Origin: an uncultured Draconibacterium sp.
GTDB taxonomy: Bacteria > Bacteroidota > Bacteroidia > Bacteroidales > Prolixibacteraceae
Direction of reading: 5' to 3'
Assembly: GCA_947492175.1 (NCBI GenBank)
Contig: CANLMQ010000015.1
Location: 62,001 to 126,000, forward strand
Length of the DNA: 64,000 nucleotides
How positions within the stretch are numbered: the stretch's first letter is position 1; each line of letters opens with the position of its first letter. A program made the translations under genes and the position numbers. The notes under the pieces were generated by a model. That model worked only from the letters and a program-made list of their open reading frames with translations, was not told the DNA's origin and searched no databases. Below, piece by piece: positions 18,494 through 27,877 of the stretch.

Positions 18494-18524
18494 CTCCCGG
18501 TAAATATACAATGCTTACCGGGAG
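18494..18524 (-). terminator. Hairpin terminator/attenuator between the acyl-CoA synthetase-GNAT gene and the sirtuin
   Basis: A perfect 10-bp stem (CTCCCGGTAA / TTACCGGGAG) with an 11-base loop is followed on the minus strand by TTTTATAC. It lies ten bases upstream of the sirtuin start, so it may end the upstream transcript or partly attenuate read-through. Confidence 0.7.
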
Positions 18525-18549
18525 AACAATGATTTATAGTAAAAGGTTT

Positions 18550-21246
18550 TTAGTTTTCTTCCTCAAGAAGTTTCGATACGGAGACCGTGGTGTCTTCGTT
18601 AAACCTGATTTTGAAATTCAGTTTTCTGAAGACCGAAATCATAGGTTTATTATCGCGGGTAGTTTCTGCTGCCAGCTTTTTAATTCCCCGTGCTTTGGCT
18701 ATGTCCTCGCAGTATTTTGTCAGCGTGTAACCCAGTTCTTTTTTCTGCCATTTATCGGTTATAAGAATGGCATATTCCATTATTTCAACATCCGGATCGG
18801 CAATTAATCTACCAACGCCAATCAACTCTTTTGTGCCATCTTCTTTTTCGTGTTCAGCTACAATGGCAATTTCCCGGTCATAATCTATAAAACAGAACTG
18901 TGTTGCCACCTCGTGCGAATCGAAATAAAAATCGTAACGGAAGCGATGGTAAATGGCGTCTTTCGAACAGCTTCCCAAAAGCTCAAGCCACAAAGGCTCA
19001 TCTTCGGGGCGGATTGGTCTCAAAACAACAGGAGTTCCGTCTTTTAATTCAGATTTCGAGATAAGACTTTCAGGATAAGGACGCAAAATCAAATGAGAAT
19101 ACTCTTTGGTCGGAGATTTCATCAACTCTTCATCAATAACTATCCGAGCATCGAGTGCAATTACATCGTTTGGTGTTACAATTAACGGATTAATGTCCAG
19201 TTCTTCAATTTCAGGATAGTCGGCAGCCAGGTACGACATGCGAATAAGTACTTCAATCAGCTTGTCGATATTCTTGGGTGCATCGCCACGCCAGCCTTTT
19301 AGCAGCGGGTATATTTTTAATGATTCGAGCATTTGACGGGCAAGCTGCTCGTTTAACGGAGGGAATTCCAAACGTTTATCTTTGAATAATTCAGCAGTTG
19401 TTCCTCCCATTCCGACCAGCATTACAGTTCCAAAAACCGGATCTTTTTTGGTTCCGATAATTAACTCAATACCATCTTTATTATCTACCATTTTTTGAAT
19501 GGTAACCCCATCGATTCTGGCATCCGGCATTTTTTCTGAGGCCGTTTTTATCATATTGCGGAAGGTGGCGCGCACCATATCTTCGTTTTTAATGTTTAAC
19601 GCTACACCGCCAACGTCAGATTTATGGGTAATATCGGGCGAATAAATTTTCACCACCACAGGATATCCTTTTTCTTTGGCAATAGCAACCGCTTCGTCTT
19701 CAGTTGCAGCCGGTGTTGGGTGGGTGGTATCAATTCCATAGTCGTTAACGAGCATTTTGGAATCGTCTTCGTTTAATATTTTTGCCTTTGGAAATACTTC
19801 CTTTAGGTATTTTGCTCGTAATTCATGATGGTCGTATTCAAATGATACAGGTACCTCGCGCGGAGTTTCGTACAGGTTTTTCAGATTCATGGAGTAATCA
19901 GAAAGAGTCATGAATGCTCTGATTGCCTGTTCTGGTGCAGCAAAACTGGAAATGCCTGCATTGTTAAAAATCTGAATACCATCGCGCATGCCGGCGCCTC
20001 CCAACCAACCTGCCATGATCGATTTTGTAGTTTTTACCGACATGTCGGCAATGGCTTGTGCTGTTGCAGTTGGATCTGTCATGGCTTGTGGTGTTAACAG
20101 AACAAGAACAGCATCTACATTTTCATCCTCCAAAACAATTTCTGTTGATTTGGCAAACCGCTCGGGTGTTGCATCTCCCAAAACGTCAATCGGGTTTCCG
20201 TGCGACCAAAACGGCGGAAGATAATCGTTTAACTTTTGCATGGTTTCATCAGATAGTTTCACCAGTTTGCCACCCAGCGAGATAAGGGAATCGGTTGCCA
20301 TAACACCTGGGCCACCGGCATTGGTAACAATTGCCAAACGGTTGCCTTTCGGAATTCGTTTGCGTCCTACCAAATCTGTAAATTCAAAAATATTTCCAAA
20401 ATCGAACACACGAGCCAATCCTGCACGGCGGAAGACTGCATCGTAAATGGAATCTTCGGAAGCCATGGCACCGGTATGTGAAGCGGCTGCAGCTGCCGAT
20501 TCAGGGAAACGCCCCGATTTATAAACGATAATTGGTTTTTCGCGCGAGAAAGCCCTTGCTGCCGACATAAAAGTCCGGGCATCGGCAACCGATTCGACAT
20601 AAAGTACAATGGATTTGGTATTGGGATCTTGCCCGAAATAGTCGATTAAATCGCCAAAGCTAACATCCATTGAATTTCCAATGGAAACAAAGTTGGAGAA
20701 ACCGATATTGGATTCGTAGGCCCAATCGAGAACCGATGTACAAAGTGCACCCGATTGAGAAATAAATGCTACATGGCCTTTTTTAGGCATTCCGTCAGCA
20801 AAACTTACATTCATGTTTAGTCCGGGAACAAGAATACCCAGGCAGTTTGGTCCGATAATCCGCATATCGGGGTACCTGGCTTTTTCTGCTTTTACCATAG
20901 CCTCCAGTTTTTTCCCTTCCTCACCCGATTCTTTAAAACCAGCCGACATAATAATCACCCCATGAATACCGGCTTCGCCACAATCTTTTACCAATTGCGG
21001 AACCCATTTAGCTGCTGTCATTATTACTGCCAGATCAGGAGTTTTTGGCAAACTTTTTACATCAGGATAGCACGGAATACCAAAAACAGCTTCACGTTTC
21101 GGATTAACAGGATAAACAACGCCGTTAAAACCGCCTCCTACCAGGTTGCGTAGTGTGATTCCACCGACGCTGTCATTATTATTAGAAACACCAATTAATG
21201 CAATTCTTTTTGGTCTGAAAATACTGTCTAACTTCTTGATAGCCAT
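18550..21246 (-). CDS. ADP-forming acyl-CoA synthetase fused to a GNAT acetyltransferase domain (Pat-like)
   Basis: 898 residues. About 1-700 form a fused alpha-beta ADP-forming acetyl-CoA synthetase: a CoA-binding Rossmann domain (RPKRIALIGVSNN, IIGPNCLG), a ligase domain with His257 in the active-site motif SHTGAMASEDS, and an ATP-grasp part (VVKIYSPDITHKSDVGGV, ELDINPL). About 735-898 are a GNAT domain (VVLRPIRPEDEPLWLELL to ARGIKKLAAETTRDN). This is the architecture of Pat/YfiQ protein acetyltransferases. The phosphorylatable histidine is kept, so the synthetase half may be active. The GNAT acetyl-CoA loop is WQKKELG, where the usual first glycine of Q/RxxGxG/A is replaced by glutamate. 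The neighbouring sirtuin and acs suggest a protein-acetylation role; a purely metabolic role is the alternative. Confidence 0.9.
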   Translation of the reverse strand: MAIKKLDSIFRPKRIALIGVSNNNDSVGGITLRNLVGGGFNGVVYPVNPKREAVFGIPCYPDVKSLPKTPDLAVIMTAAKWVPQLVKDCGEAGIHGVIIMSAGFKESGEEGKKLEAMVKAEKARYPDMRIIGPNCLGILVPGLNMNVSFADGMPKKGHVAFISQSGALCTSVLDWAYESNIGFSNFVSIGNSMDVSFGDLIDYFGQDPNTKSIVLYVESVADARTFMSAARAFSREKPIIVYKSGRFPESAAAAASHTGAMASEDSIYDAVFRRAGLARVFDFGNIFEFTDLVGRKRIPKGNRLAIVTNAGGPGVMATDSLISLGGKLVKLSDETMQKLNDYLPPFWSHGNPIDVLGDATPERFAKSTEIVLEDENVDAVLVLLTPQAMTDPTATAQAIADMSVKTTKSIMAGWLGGAGMRDGIQIFNNAGISSFAAPEQAIRAFMTLSDYSMNLKNLYETPREVPVSFEYDHHELRAKYLKEVFPKAKILNEDDSKMLVNDYGIDTTHPTPAATEDEAVAIAKEKGYPVVVKIYSPDITHKSDVGGVALNIKNEDMVRATFRNMIKTASEKMPDARIDGVTIQKMVDNKDGIELIIGTKKDPVFGTVMLVGMGGTTAELFKDKRLEFPPLNEQLARQMLESLKIYPLLKGWRGDAPKNIDKLIEVLIRMSYLAADYPEIEELDINPLIVTPNDVIALDARIVIDEELMKSPTKEYSHLILRPYPESLISKSELKDGTPVVLRPIRPEDEPLWLELLGSCSKDAIYHRFRYDFYFDSHEVATQFCFIDYDREIAIVAEHEKEDGTKELIGVGRLIADPDVEIMEYAILITDKWQKKELGYTLTKYCEDIAKARGIKKLAAETTRDNKPMISVFRKLNFKIRFNEDTTVSVSKLLEEEN

Positions 21247-21525
21247 GGGTTAAAGTTTTATATGGTTGATTGAAATACTTCCTGTTCTTTAAACAGCTTT
21301 AAAATCAGTTCAATTGGGTTATAAATTTCACGAAAAAAAATCAGCAAAGAAAATTCTCTTCAATCGGGTGTTTTTTTTATTTGCTGTGGTGTAATGTTCA
21401 GGAATACAGTGAGGTATGGTCTGTTTGGAGGCATTGTCTCGCTGATAATATGTTGAACAACACTAGTGTTCTTTAGCATAAGTAAGGCATGCGGTTGGTG
21501 CTGTGCCGGATTATTACAAATCAGA

Positions 21526-21563
21526 GTATGAGATTTCAGGAAATAAATCCTGAAATCTCATAC
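21526..21563 (-). terminator. Strong hairpin after the MFS gene
   Basis: A perfect 16-bp inverted repeat with a 6-base loop (arms 21526-21541 and 21548-21563, beginning GTATGAGATTTC) lies 11 bases beyond the MFS stop. No clear T-tract follows on the minus strand, so it may act as an RNA-stabilising 3' hairpin rather than a classical terminator. The remaining gap to the next gene (21247-21525) shows nothing else. Confidence 0.65.
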
Positions 21564-21574
21564 ATATCCTGATC

Positions 21575-22924
21575 TTAGGCAGCGTTGGTACTGGTATTTT
21601 CTGTTATATTTTTTGCTTCCCTGGTATTCACCTTTGGTGGTTTGGTCACAATCATAATAATTCCGCCAATAATACAGGCCACTCCTGCAACAATAAATGG
21701 AGTCATCCAGACCATCGGTTGTCCCGTTCCTAAAGCAGTGTCTTTAAAATGCCCTGCCAATTGGGGGCCCGCAATTCCGGCAACACCATAGGCAGTAAAC
21801 ATCCATCCATAATTTCTTCCAACAGTTTTATTCCCAAAAAAGTCAGCCGTAATGGCCGGGAATAATGCGAAGTTTCCTCCAAAATTAAATCCGATTATAC
21901 AGGCTGCTGCAATAAAACCGGCAGTAATTCCAAAGCTTATAAATACATGATAGATCATCAGCATAATAATTCCCTGGAAGAAGGTCATAAAAATGATTGA
22001 TTTTCGTCTGCCAAGTTTATCAGAAACTGTTCCCCAGACAATTCTGCCCAGTCCGTTAAAAATAGCATACCATGCCATTGCAGTACCGGTAATTGCCCCG
22101 GCTTCCAGTACTCCGTTGTGTTCCAGTGCATCAATCCCAAATAGTTTTATGCAATAAATTACCATTAATCCGGCAAGAGCAGAGAAAACAAATACCGACC
22201 AAACGGCATAGAATTGTCGGGTAGCGAGCATTTGTTTTGAGCTAAACGTAACTCCTCCAAATGCTTTGGTAGCAGTTCGTGCCGGAGCGGTCCAGCCTTT
22301 GGGTTTGTAATCTTCGGGTGGGTTTACCATCACAATCGAACCCAATACAACCATTATCGCAAAAGCAATTCCGTAAATTACAAATACACTTTGTACGCCA
22401 GGTAATCCAAATACATGCGATGTATTTAGCAATCCGCCAAACCACGATCCGGCCAGCTTAACCCAGATTGTGGCTCCAAAACCAAATCCGGCTACCGCAA
22501 ATCCGGTAATCATTCCCTTTTTATCGGGAAACCATTTAACTCCTACTGCAATTGGAACAACATAAGCTAAACCTATTCCTGCACCACCCAACAATCCAAT
22601 ACATAGAAGTTGTGCAAGAAAAGTTTTTCCCAGGAATCCGCCCAAAATATAACCGGCTCCCAATAGTAATCCTCCAGTTAGCGCTACAATTGTTGGCCCC
22701 GATTTGGCCTGCCATTTGCCGGCAAATACCATTACCACAGCAAAGGTGGCCAAACCCAGCGAGAAGACCCAGGCTGTTTGTGTGGCCGTAAATGCATAAG
22801 TTCCTTCAGGATCGGTTAGAAGTTTGGTGAAAACAGACCAGGCATAAATTGCGCCGAGAGCAAGCTGAATAAGTATGGCTCCAACCACAACTATCCAACG
22901 GTTAGTTATTTTTAGTCCTTTCAT
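21575..22924 (-). CDS. MFS transporter, oxalate/formate antiporter (OFA) family
   Basis: 449 residues with 12 predicted membrane helices. The N-terminus (NRWIVVVGAILIQLALGAIYAWSVF) is typical of the OFA subfamily, as are GLGLAYVVP-like (here AGIGLAYVVPIAVGVKWFPDKKG) and the later WGTVSDKLGRRKS MFS signature. The central ATADFFGNKTVGRNYGWMFT-type segment (ITADFFGNKTVGRNYGWM) is also characteristic. The family carries small carboxylates such as oxalate/formate, lactate or pyruvate. Its location between the acyl-CoA synthetase-GNAT gene and acs in the same direction suggests uptake or exchange of a monocarboxylate that these enzymes activate (inference). Confidence 0.88.
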   Translation of the reverse strand: MKGLKITNRWIVVVGAILIQLALGAIYAWSVFTKLLTDPEGTYAFTATQTAWVFSLGLATFAVVMVFAGKWQAKSGPTIVALTGGLLLGAGYILGGFLGKTFLAQLLCIGLLGGAGIGLAYVVPIAVGVKWFPDKKGMITGFAVAGFGFGATIWVKLAGSWFGGLLNTSHVFGLPGVQSVFVIYGIAFAIMVVLGSIVMVNPPEDYKPKGWTAPARTATKAFGGVTFSSKQMLATRQFYAVWSVFVFSALAGLMVIYCIKLFGIDALEHNGVLEAGAITGTAMAWYAIFNGLGRIVWGTVSDKLGRRKSIIFMTFFQGIIMLMIYHVFISFGITAGFIAAACIIGFNFGGNFALFPAITADFFGNKTVGRNYGWMFTAYGVAGIAGPQLAGHFKDTALGTGQPMVWMTPFIVAGVACIIGGIIMIVTKPPKVNTREAKNITENTSTNAA

Positions 22925-23055
22925 CTTGTTGGTTTTTATAATTTTTAAGGTATTTTCTGGAAGTTGCTTATAGTGATTCTGAATTTAAGAAGCACTATTG
23001 GCTTGTTTTTACAATGGTTAATTTTTGTTTGAATATTGCATAATACGGCTAAAAC

Positions 23056-23088
23056 AAAAAGACATCCCCGAAATGAGGATGTCTTTTG
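23056..23088 (-). terminator. Intrinsic terminator of acs
   Basis: On the minus strand, AAAAGACATCC pairs with GGATGTCTTTTT around a nine-base loop, followed by GTTTT. It starts ten bases after the acs stop codon. Confidence 0.9.
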
Positions 23089-23097
23089 CAGTATTGA

Positions 23098-25020
23098 TTA
23101 ACGTTTTACTTCAACTTTTGCACCGACAATTATCTCTTCTACTACTCCGGGATCAAGCAATGTTGATGTATCTCCGAGGTTGGTAGCATCGCCTTCTCCA
23201 ATTTTTCGAAGAATGCGGCGCATAATTTTTCCCGATCTTGTTTTGGGTAATCCGCTAACAATTTGAATTTTATCGGGTTTGGCAATCGGTCCGATAAATT
23301 TGTTAACGGTTGCTCTGATCTCTGCTTCAATATTCGCCATTTCCATATCGGTCAGGTCTTCACAAATAACATAAGCATAAATACCTGCTCCTTTTATGTC
23401 GTGCGGATATCCAACTACTGCCGATTCTACTACTTTCGGATGTTGGTTAATTGCATCTTCAACTTCGGCAGTTCCAATTCGGTGCCCTGAAACATTTATA
23501 ACATCATCAATTCTTCCGATAATCCTGTAATATCCTTCTTCATCGCGTTTAGCTCCATCGCCGGTAAGATAATATCCCTGGAATGATGAAAAATAGGTTT
23601 GATAGCAACGTTGGTGGTCTCCCCAGGTTGTGCGCAACATTCCGGGCCAGGGGAATTTCATACATAAAATTCCTTCAACACTGTTGCCTTTTAACTCATT
23701 ACCTTCGTGGTCGAGCAGCACAGGTTGAATTCCCGGAAGTGGCAGTGTTGCCAACGACGGTTTGGTAGGCGTAATGCCGGCAAGCGGTGTAATCATTATT
23801 CCTCCGGTTTCGGTTTGCCACCAGGTATCCACTATCGGGCAGCGTCCTTTACCAACCAAATCGTGGTACCAGCGCCATGCTTCTTCGTTAATTGGTTCAC
23901 CAACAGTTCCCAACACTTTCAGTGAGCTTAAATCGTATTTTGTAACCCACTCGTCGCCCTGTGCAACCAATGCACGGATTGCTGTAGGTGCGGTGTAAAA
24001 CTGGTTAACCTTGTATTTGTCAACTACTTCCCAGAAACGTCCGGCATCAGGCCATGTTGGAACTCCCTCAAACATAACGGTTGTGGCTCCTGTTAGCAGC
24101 GGACCATACACAATATATGAGTGCCCGGTTACCCAACCAATGTCAGCAGTACACCAAAATATGTCGCCATCGCTGTATTGAAAAACATTCTTAAATGTAT
24201 ACTCGGTGTAAACCATGTAACCGGCGGTAGTATGAACAACTCCTTTGGGTTTTCCGGTAGAACCGGAGGTATAAAGAATAAAGAGTACATCTTCAGCATC
24301 CATGGTTTCGGCTTTGTTTTCTGTTGAAACGCCTTCAATTAAATCGTGCCACCAGATATCGCGTCCGTCTACCCACGAAATTTCTTCTTCGGTACGTTTT
24401 AAAACAACTGAGTATTGAACCGAAGGACAATTCTCCAAAGCTTCATCAACAATCTTTTTTAACGGGATTGATTTTGTTCCCCGGAATCCGCCGTCGGAAG
24501 TAATAACCACTTTTGCTTCGGCATCGATAATACGATCGGCAAGTGCTGTTGCCGAAAAACCTGCAAAAACAATGGAGTGGATAGCTCCAATACGTGCACA
24601 GGCCAGCATAGCGACGGCCAGCTCAGGAACCATAGGCAGGTAAAGTGCAACACGATCACCTTTTTTAACTCCCAGTTTTTTTAGTCCGTTGGCAAATTGT
24701 TTAACCTTATCAAAAAGTTCTCCGTACGTTAATTTTATTTCCTTCTCCTTTGGATCATTAGGTTCCCAGATTATGGCTACCTGGTCTTTGCGCATAAACA
24801 TATTGCGCTCGAAAATATTTTCAGTAATATTGAGTTTCCCGTTTACAAACCAGTTGACATCGGGAGCTCCTTCTCCTTCAAATCTGTGTTCGAGAACCTT
24901 GTCCCATTTCTTTTGCCAATAGTGGCTTTCGGCTATTTTACCCCAAAAACCATCAGGATCGGCAACGCTTTCTTTGTACTTCTGAAAGTACTCGGCTAAA
25001 CTTGTGATTTTATTTACCAT
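23098..25020 (-). CDS. acs: Acetyl-CoA synthetase, AMP-forming
   Basis: 640 residues, the usual Acs length. Motifs: the P-loop-like YTSGSTGKPKGVVHTT, the adenylation motif TWWQTETGGIMITP, the GDGAKRDEEGYY segment and GRIDDVINVSGHRIGTAE hinge. The C-terminal PKTRSGKIMRRILRKI contains the catalytic Lys598, which is the residue acetylated by Pat and freed by CobB in other bacteria. It converts acetate, ATP and CoA to acetyl-CoA in the cytoplasm. It sits in the same orientation as the OFA carrier, the acyl-CoA synthetase-GNAT fusion and the sirtuin, but has its own terminator. A 651-base spacer separates it from the divergent ptb-buk pair. Confidence 0.97.
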   Translation of the reverse strand: MVNKITSLAEYFQKYKESVADPDGFWGKIAESHYWQKKWDKVLEHRFEGEGAPDVNWFVNGKLNITENIFERNMFMRKDQVAIIWEPNDPKEKEIKLTYGELFDKVKQFANGLKKLGVKKGDRVALYLPMVPELAVAMLACARIGAIHSIVFAGFSATALADRIIDAEAKVVITSDGGFRGTKSIPLKKIVDEALENCPSVQYSVVLKRTEEEISWVDGRDIWWHDLIEGVSTENKAETMDAEDVLFILYTSGSTGKPKGVVHTTAGYMVYTEYTFKNVFQYSDGDIFWCTADIGWVTGHSYIVYGPLLTGATTVMFEGVPTWPDAGRFWEVVDKYKVNQFYTAPTAIRALVAQGDEWVTKYDLSSLKVLGTVGEPINEEAWRWYHDLVGKGRCPIVDTWWQTETGGIMITPLAGITPTKPSLATLPLPGIQPVLLDHEGNELKGNSVEGILCMKFPWPGMLRTTWGDHQRCYQTYFSSFQGYYLTGDGAKRDEEGYYRIIGRIDDVINVSGHRIGTAEVEDAINQHPKVVESAVVGYPHDIKGAGIYAYVICEDLTDMEMANIEAEIRATVNKFIGPIAKPDKIQIVSGLPKTRSGKIMRRILRKIGEGDATNLGDTSTLLDPGVVEEIIVGAKVEVKR

Positions 25021-25671
25021 AGTAGTAATTTTAAGTTTGATTAAGAATAATTATTAGTATGTCGAGTCTGTTCTGTTTTAGCTTTTACAAGCTTTAATAA
25101 ATGCCATTGGCACGGTTCTTTCCTGTTGAAAATAAGTTGTAATAATTACTAACAATATTTACTTCGTAAGAGTTTTCGAAAGAGAAAAAAAATGGTCTGT
25201 ATGGTAATTCTGAATGACTCAAGTTGGTAAAGTTTGAAATTAACCTAAAGAATCTGTTGTTGAAAATACGATAAAAAAATCTCTTATTGAAAGATTAAAG
25301 CATATTGTAAAACACTAAGTTTATGCCTGTAAAACATATAGTTGGGTTAAAAAACATGCTTGTTTTTTTGTATTTTTAGAAAACTGACCTTTCGAACAGA
25401 TAGAACATAAATTTGATTCTGTTTTTCTAAGCCTTATTTTTGTTTGAATATTTTCTGAAAATTGATTTGTTCCGGTTTTAATTGCTTAAATGATTAATTC
25501 CAAAATAGAAGTTACTGAAAGGGATTTGTAATAATGTTTTATGTAAGGCTTTGTAATTTGTTTCTATTTGTCAGAATGAAATTTTTAATGATGGTTTACA
25601 ACATAAAAATAGCTGAGAAAAGTTAGTACCTGCTTTACTGGAGTGTCGTAATTTCGAAAAAAAGTTAAACA
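25021..25671. other. Divergent promoter region between acs and ptb
   Basis: 651 AT-rich bases between two outward-facing genes must contain both promoters. TAATTTCG shortly upstream of ptb resembles the Bacteroidota -7 consensus TAnnTTTG in part only. No hairpin, RNA gene or coding sequence was recognised. Confidence 0.4.
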
Positions 25672-26592
25672 ATGAGAATTAATAATTTTGCTGAACTTTT
25701 AGAAGAAGTAAAAAAACAGCCGGCAAAACGAGTTGTTGCTGTTAACGGAATTGACGAAAATACAATTGAAGCTTTGCAGGAGGCTGTTGAAATAGGATTT
25801 GTAAAACCTATTATCACAGGTGATAAAGCAACTATTATTAAATCGTGCGAAAAATTGGGAATAGACGTTTCTGCTTATGAAATTTATGATGCAGCTTCGT
25901 CGCGTGAAGCCACCGAAAAAGCAGTTGAACTGGTACATGACGGGAAGGCCGACCTTTTAATGAAAGGTATGGTTTCTACTGATAAATTTATGCGGGCACT
26001 GTTAAAAAAAGAGTATAGCCTGGTTCCATCGCGCGGAACATTAAGTCATATTTCTGTAGTTGATAATCCCAATTATCATAAATTATTGTTGTTTAGCGAT
26101 GCAGCGGTGTTACCTTATCCCGATCTAAAACAAAAGATTTTAATGACCAATTACCTGATTTGTGCCGCACAATCACTTGGGATAGAAACACCAAAAGTAG
26201 CTGTAATTGCTCCAACGGAACAAATTATTATTTCTATTCCATCGTGTATGGATGGTGCTACCATTGCCAAAATGGCGGAACACGGGCAAATTGAAGGCGG
26301 TTTGGTTGACGGGCCCATGGCATTGGATGTAGCAATAAACAGCAAATCGGCAGAAATAAAAGGATTTACTTCGCCGGTTACCGGAGATGCCGATTGTTTG
26401 CTCTTCCCTAATATTGATGCTGCCAATGTTTTTTATAAAACAAATTCAAAACTGGCCAATGCCGAAATGTCGGGGATAATTGCCGGAGCCAAAGTTCCGG
26501 TTGTAGTATCGTCGCGTGGCGACAGCCGCCAGACTAAACTAAACTCGATGGCGCTGGCTTGTATTGTAAGTTACCAGGCGAGTATATCTTAA
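25672..26592 (+). CDS. ptb: Phosphate butyryltransferase
   Basis: 306 residues of the phosphotransacylase family. Motifs include ADLLMKGMVSTDKFMRALL, RGTLSHISV, PKVAVIAPTEQ-type segment and the C-terminal GIIAGAKVPVVVSSRGDS. Length and the downstream butyrate kinase mark it as Ptb rather than the larger Pta. It exchanges phosphate for CoA between butyryl-CoA (or related branched or short acyl-CoA) and butyryl phosphate. The stop is 12 bases before the kinase start, so the two form an operon. Together they make acid plus ATP during fermentation, or activate the acid in reverse. Chain-length preference cannot be told from sequence. Confidence 0.93.
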   Translation: MRINNFAELLEEVKKQPAKRVVAVNGIDENTIEALQEAVEIGFVKPIITGDKATIIKSCEKLGIDVSAYEIYDAASSREATEKAVELVHDGKADLLMKGMVSTDKFMRALLKKEYSLVPSRGTLSHISVVDNPNYHKLLLFSDAAVLPYPDLKQKILMTNYLICAAQSLGIETPKVAVIAPTEQIIISIPSCMDGATIAKMAEHGQIEGGLVDGPMALDVAINSKSAEIKGFTSPVTGDADCLLFPNIDAANVFYKTNSKLANAEMSGIIAGAKVPVVVSSRGDSRQTKLNSMALACIVSYQASIS

Positions 26593-26604
26593 ATTGTTTT
26601 TTTT

Positions 26605-27693
26605 ATGATTCGGATTCTAGCAATAAATCCAGGTTCTACTTCTACTAAATTTGCAGTCTATAATCATACCGAATGTATTTTTAAAAAGACTATTCGTCAT
26701 CCTTTGGAACAACTTCTACGGTATAAAAGTGTTATCGATCAGTTTGCATTTCGCAGAGGTTTGATAATTGAGGCACTGGTTGAAGAAGGAATAGAGGTAG
26801 ATTCAATAAAATACATTATTGGAAGGGGAGGATTGACTTATCCTCTTGAGTCGGGAGTATACGAAGTTAACAACCTTATGTTGGAGCACCTGCGCGAAGG
26901 TGTTATGGGACAGCATGCCAGTAACCTGGGACCAATGCTGGCCGATTATATAGCTTTGCAAATTCCCAATGCAAGAGCTTATATTGCCGATCCGGTTGTT
27001 ACTGATGAATTGCAGGCTGTTGCCCGTTATACGGGTCATCCAATGTTTAAACGACAATCAATCTTCCATGCACTTAACCAAAAGGCAACTGCTCGTTTTC
27101 ATGCAAAAAAGGTAAACAAAACCTACGAAGAGTTAAACCTGATAATTGCTCATCTTGGTGGAGGAATATCGGTGGGCGCGCATAAAGACGGGCGGGTAAT
27201 CGATGTGAATAATGCTTTAGACGGAGAAGGTGCATTTAGTCCGGAACGTGCCGGTACTTTGCCTGTTGGGCAGTTAATTGAGCTTTGTTTTGGTGAAAAA
27301 TATTCGAAGGAGCAGATTAAAAGAATGGTTGTCGGAGAAGGTGGATTTGTTGCTTATCTGGGCACCAATAACGCCGAGGAGGTTGAGAAACGTGCAAACT
27401 CAGGAGATAAACTGGCATATAAAATTCAGGAAGCTTTATTTTACCAAGTGGCAAAAATGATTGGTGAAATGGCTGTGGTATTGGAAGGAAAAGTAGATGG
27501 TATTTTGTTAACAGGCGGTTTGGCTTTTAACAAAGATCTGGAAAAGTATATAAAAAGAAAAGTTGGTTTTATTGCCGAAGTTTTTGCTTATCCGGGAGAA
27601 GATGAATTGGAAGCTTTGGCATTGAATGCTTTGCGGGTAGCTACCGGCGAAGTTGTAGCAAAAGAGTATAAAGCAGGGGGTAACATCGAGTAA
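26605..27693 (+). CDS. buk: Butyrate kinase
   Basis: 362 residues of the ASKHA acetate/butyrate kinase family. The N-terminal phosphate-binding strand is ILAINPGSTSTKFAVY, followed by IIGRGGLTYPLESGVYEVN, a second nucleotide-binding motif LIIAHLGGGISVGAHKDGR and the adenosine motif GILLTGGLAFN. These match butyrate kinase rather than acetate kinase. It interconverts acyl phosphate plus ADP with the free acid plus ATP. It is the second gene of the ptb-buk operon. It also lies close to acs and the ADP-forming acyl-CoA synthetase, giving the cell three routes linking short-chain acids and acyl-CoA in one stretch. Confidence 0.95.
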   Translation: MIRILAINPGSTSTKFAVYNHTECIFKKTIRHPLEQLLRYKSVIDQFAFRRGLIIEALVEEGIEVDSIKYIIGRGGLTYPLESGVYEVNNLMLEHLREGVMGQHASNLGPMLADYIALQIPNARAYIADPVVTDELQAVARYTGHPMFKRQSIFHALNQKATARFHAKKVNKTYEELNLIIAHLGGGISVGAHKDGRVIDVNNALDGEGAFSPERAGTLPVGQLIELCFGEKYSKEQIKRMVVGEGGFVAYLGTNNAEEVEKRANSGDKLAYKIQEALFYQVAKMIGEMAVVLEGKVDGILLTGGLAFNKDLEKYIKRKVGFIAEVFAYPGEDELEALALNALRVATGEVVAKEYKAGGNIE

Positions 27694-27698
27694 GCATT

Positions 27699-27848
27699 TT
27701 AATGCTCAAAACGTCCAGCCAGTTCATCTGCATCAATTTTATTTCGAAGGTTTAAATTGTTTGATTGGGACGATTTTATGTAGTTGTAGGCATGTTTTTC
27801 CCAAAAAACGTCGAACTACGACATTTCTTCGGTTATCCATAAAAACAT
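27699..27848 (-). pseudogene. Possible degraded coding remnant
   Basis: One leftward frame reads a protein-like C-terminal segment (FDVFWEKHAYNYIK, then LNLRNKIDADELAGRFEH and stop at 27699-27701). It is preceded by an in-frame TAG and a short MFLWITEEMS. It is too short to assign to a family and the call rests on amino-acid composition alone. It could be chance. Confidence 0.25.
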
Positions 27849-27877
27849 TCGGGTATTTATTATTTTGTATATTCACG

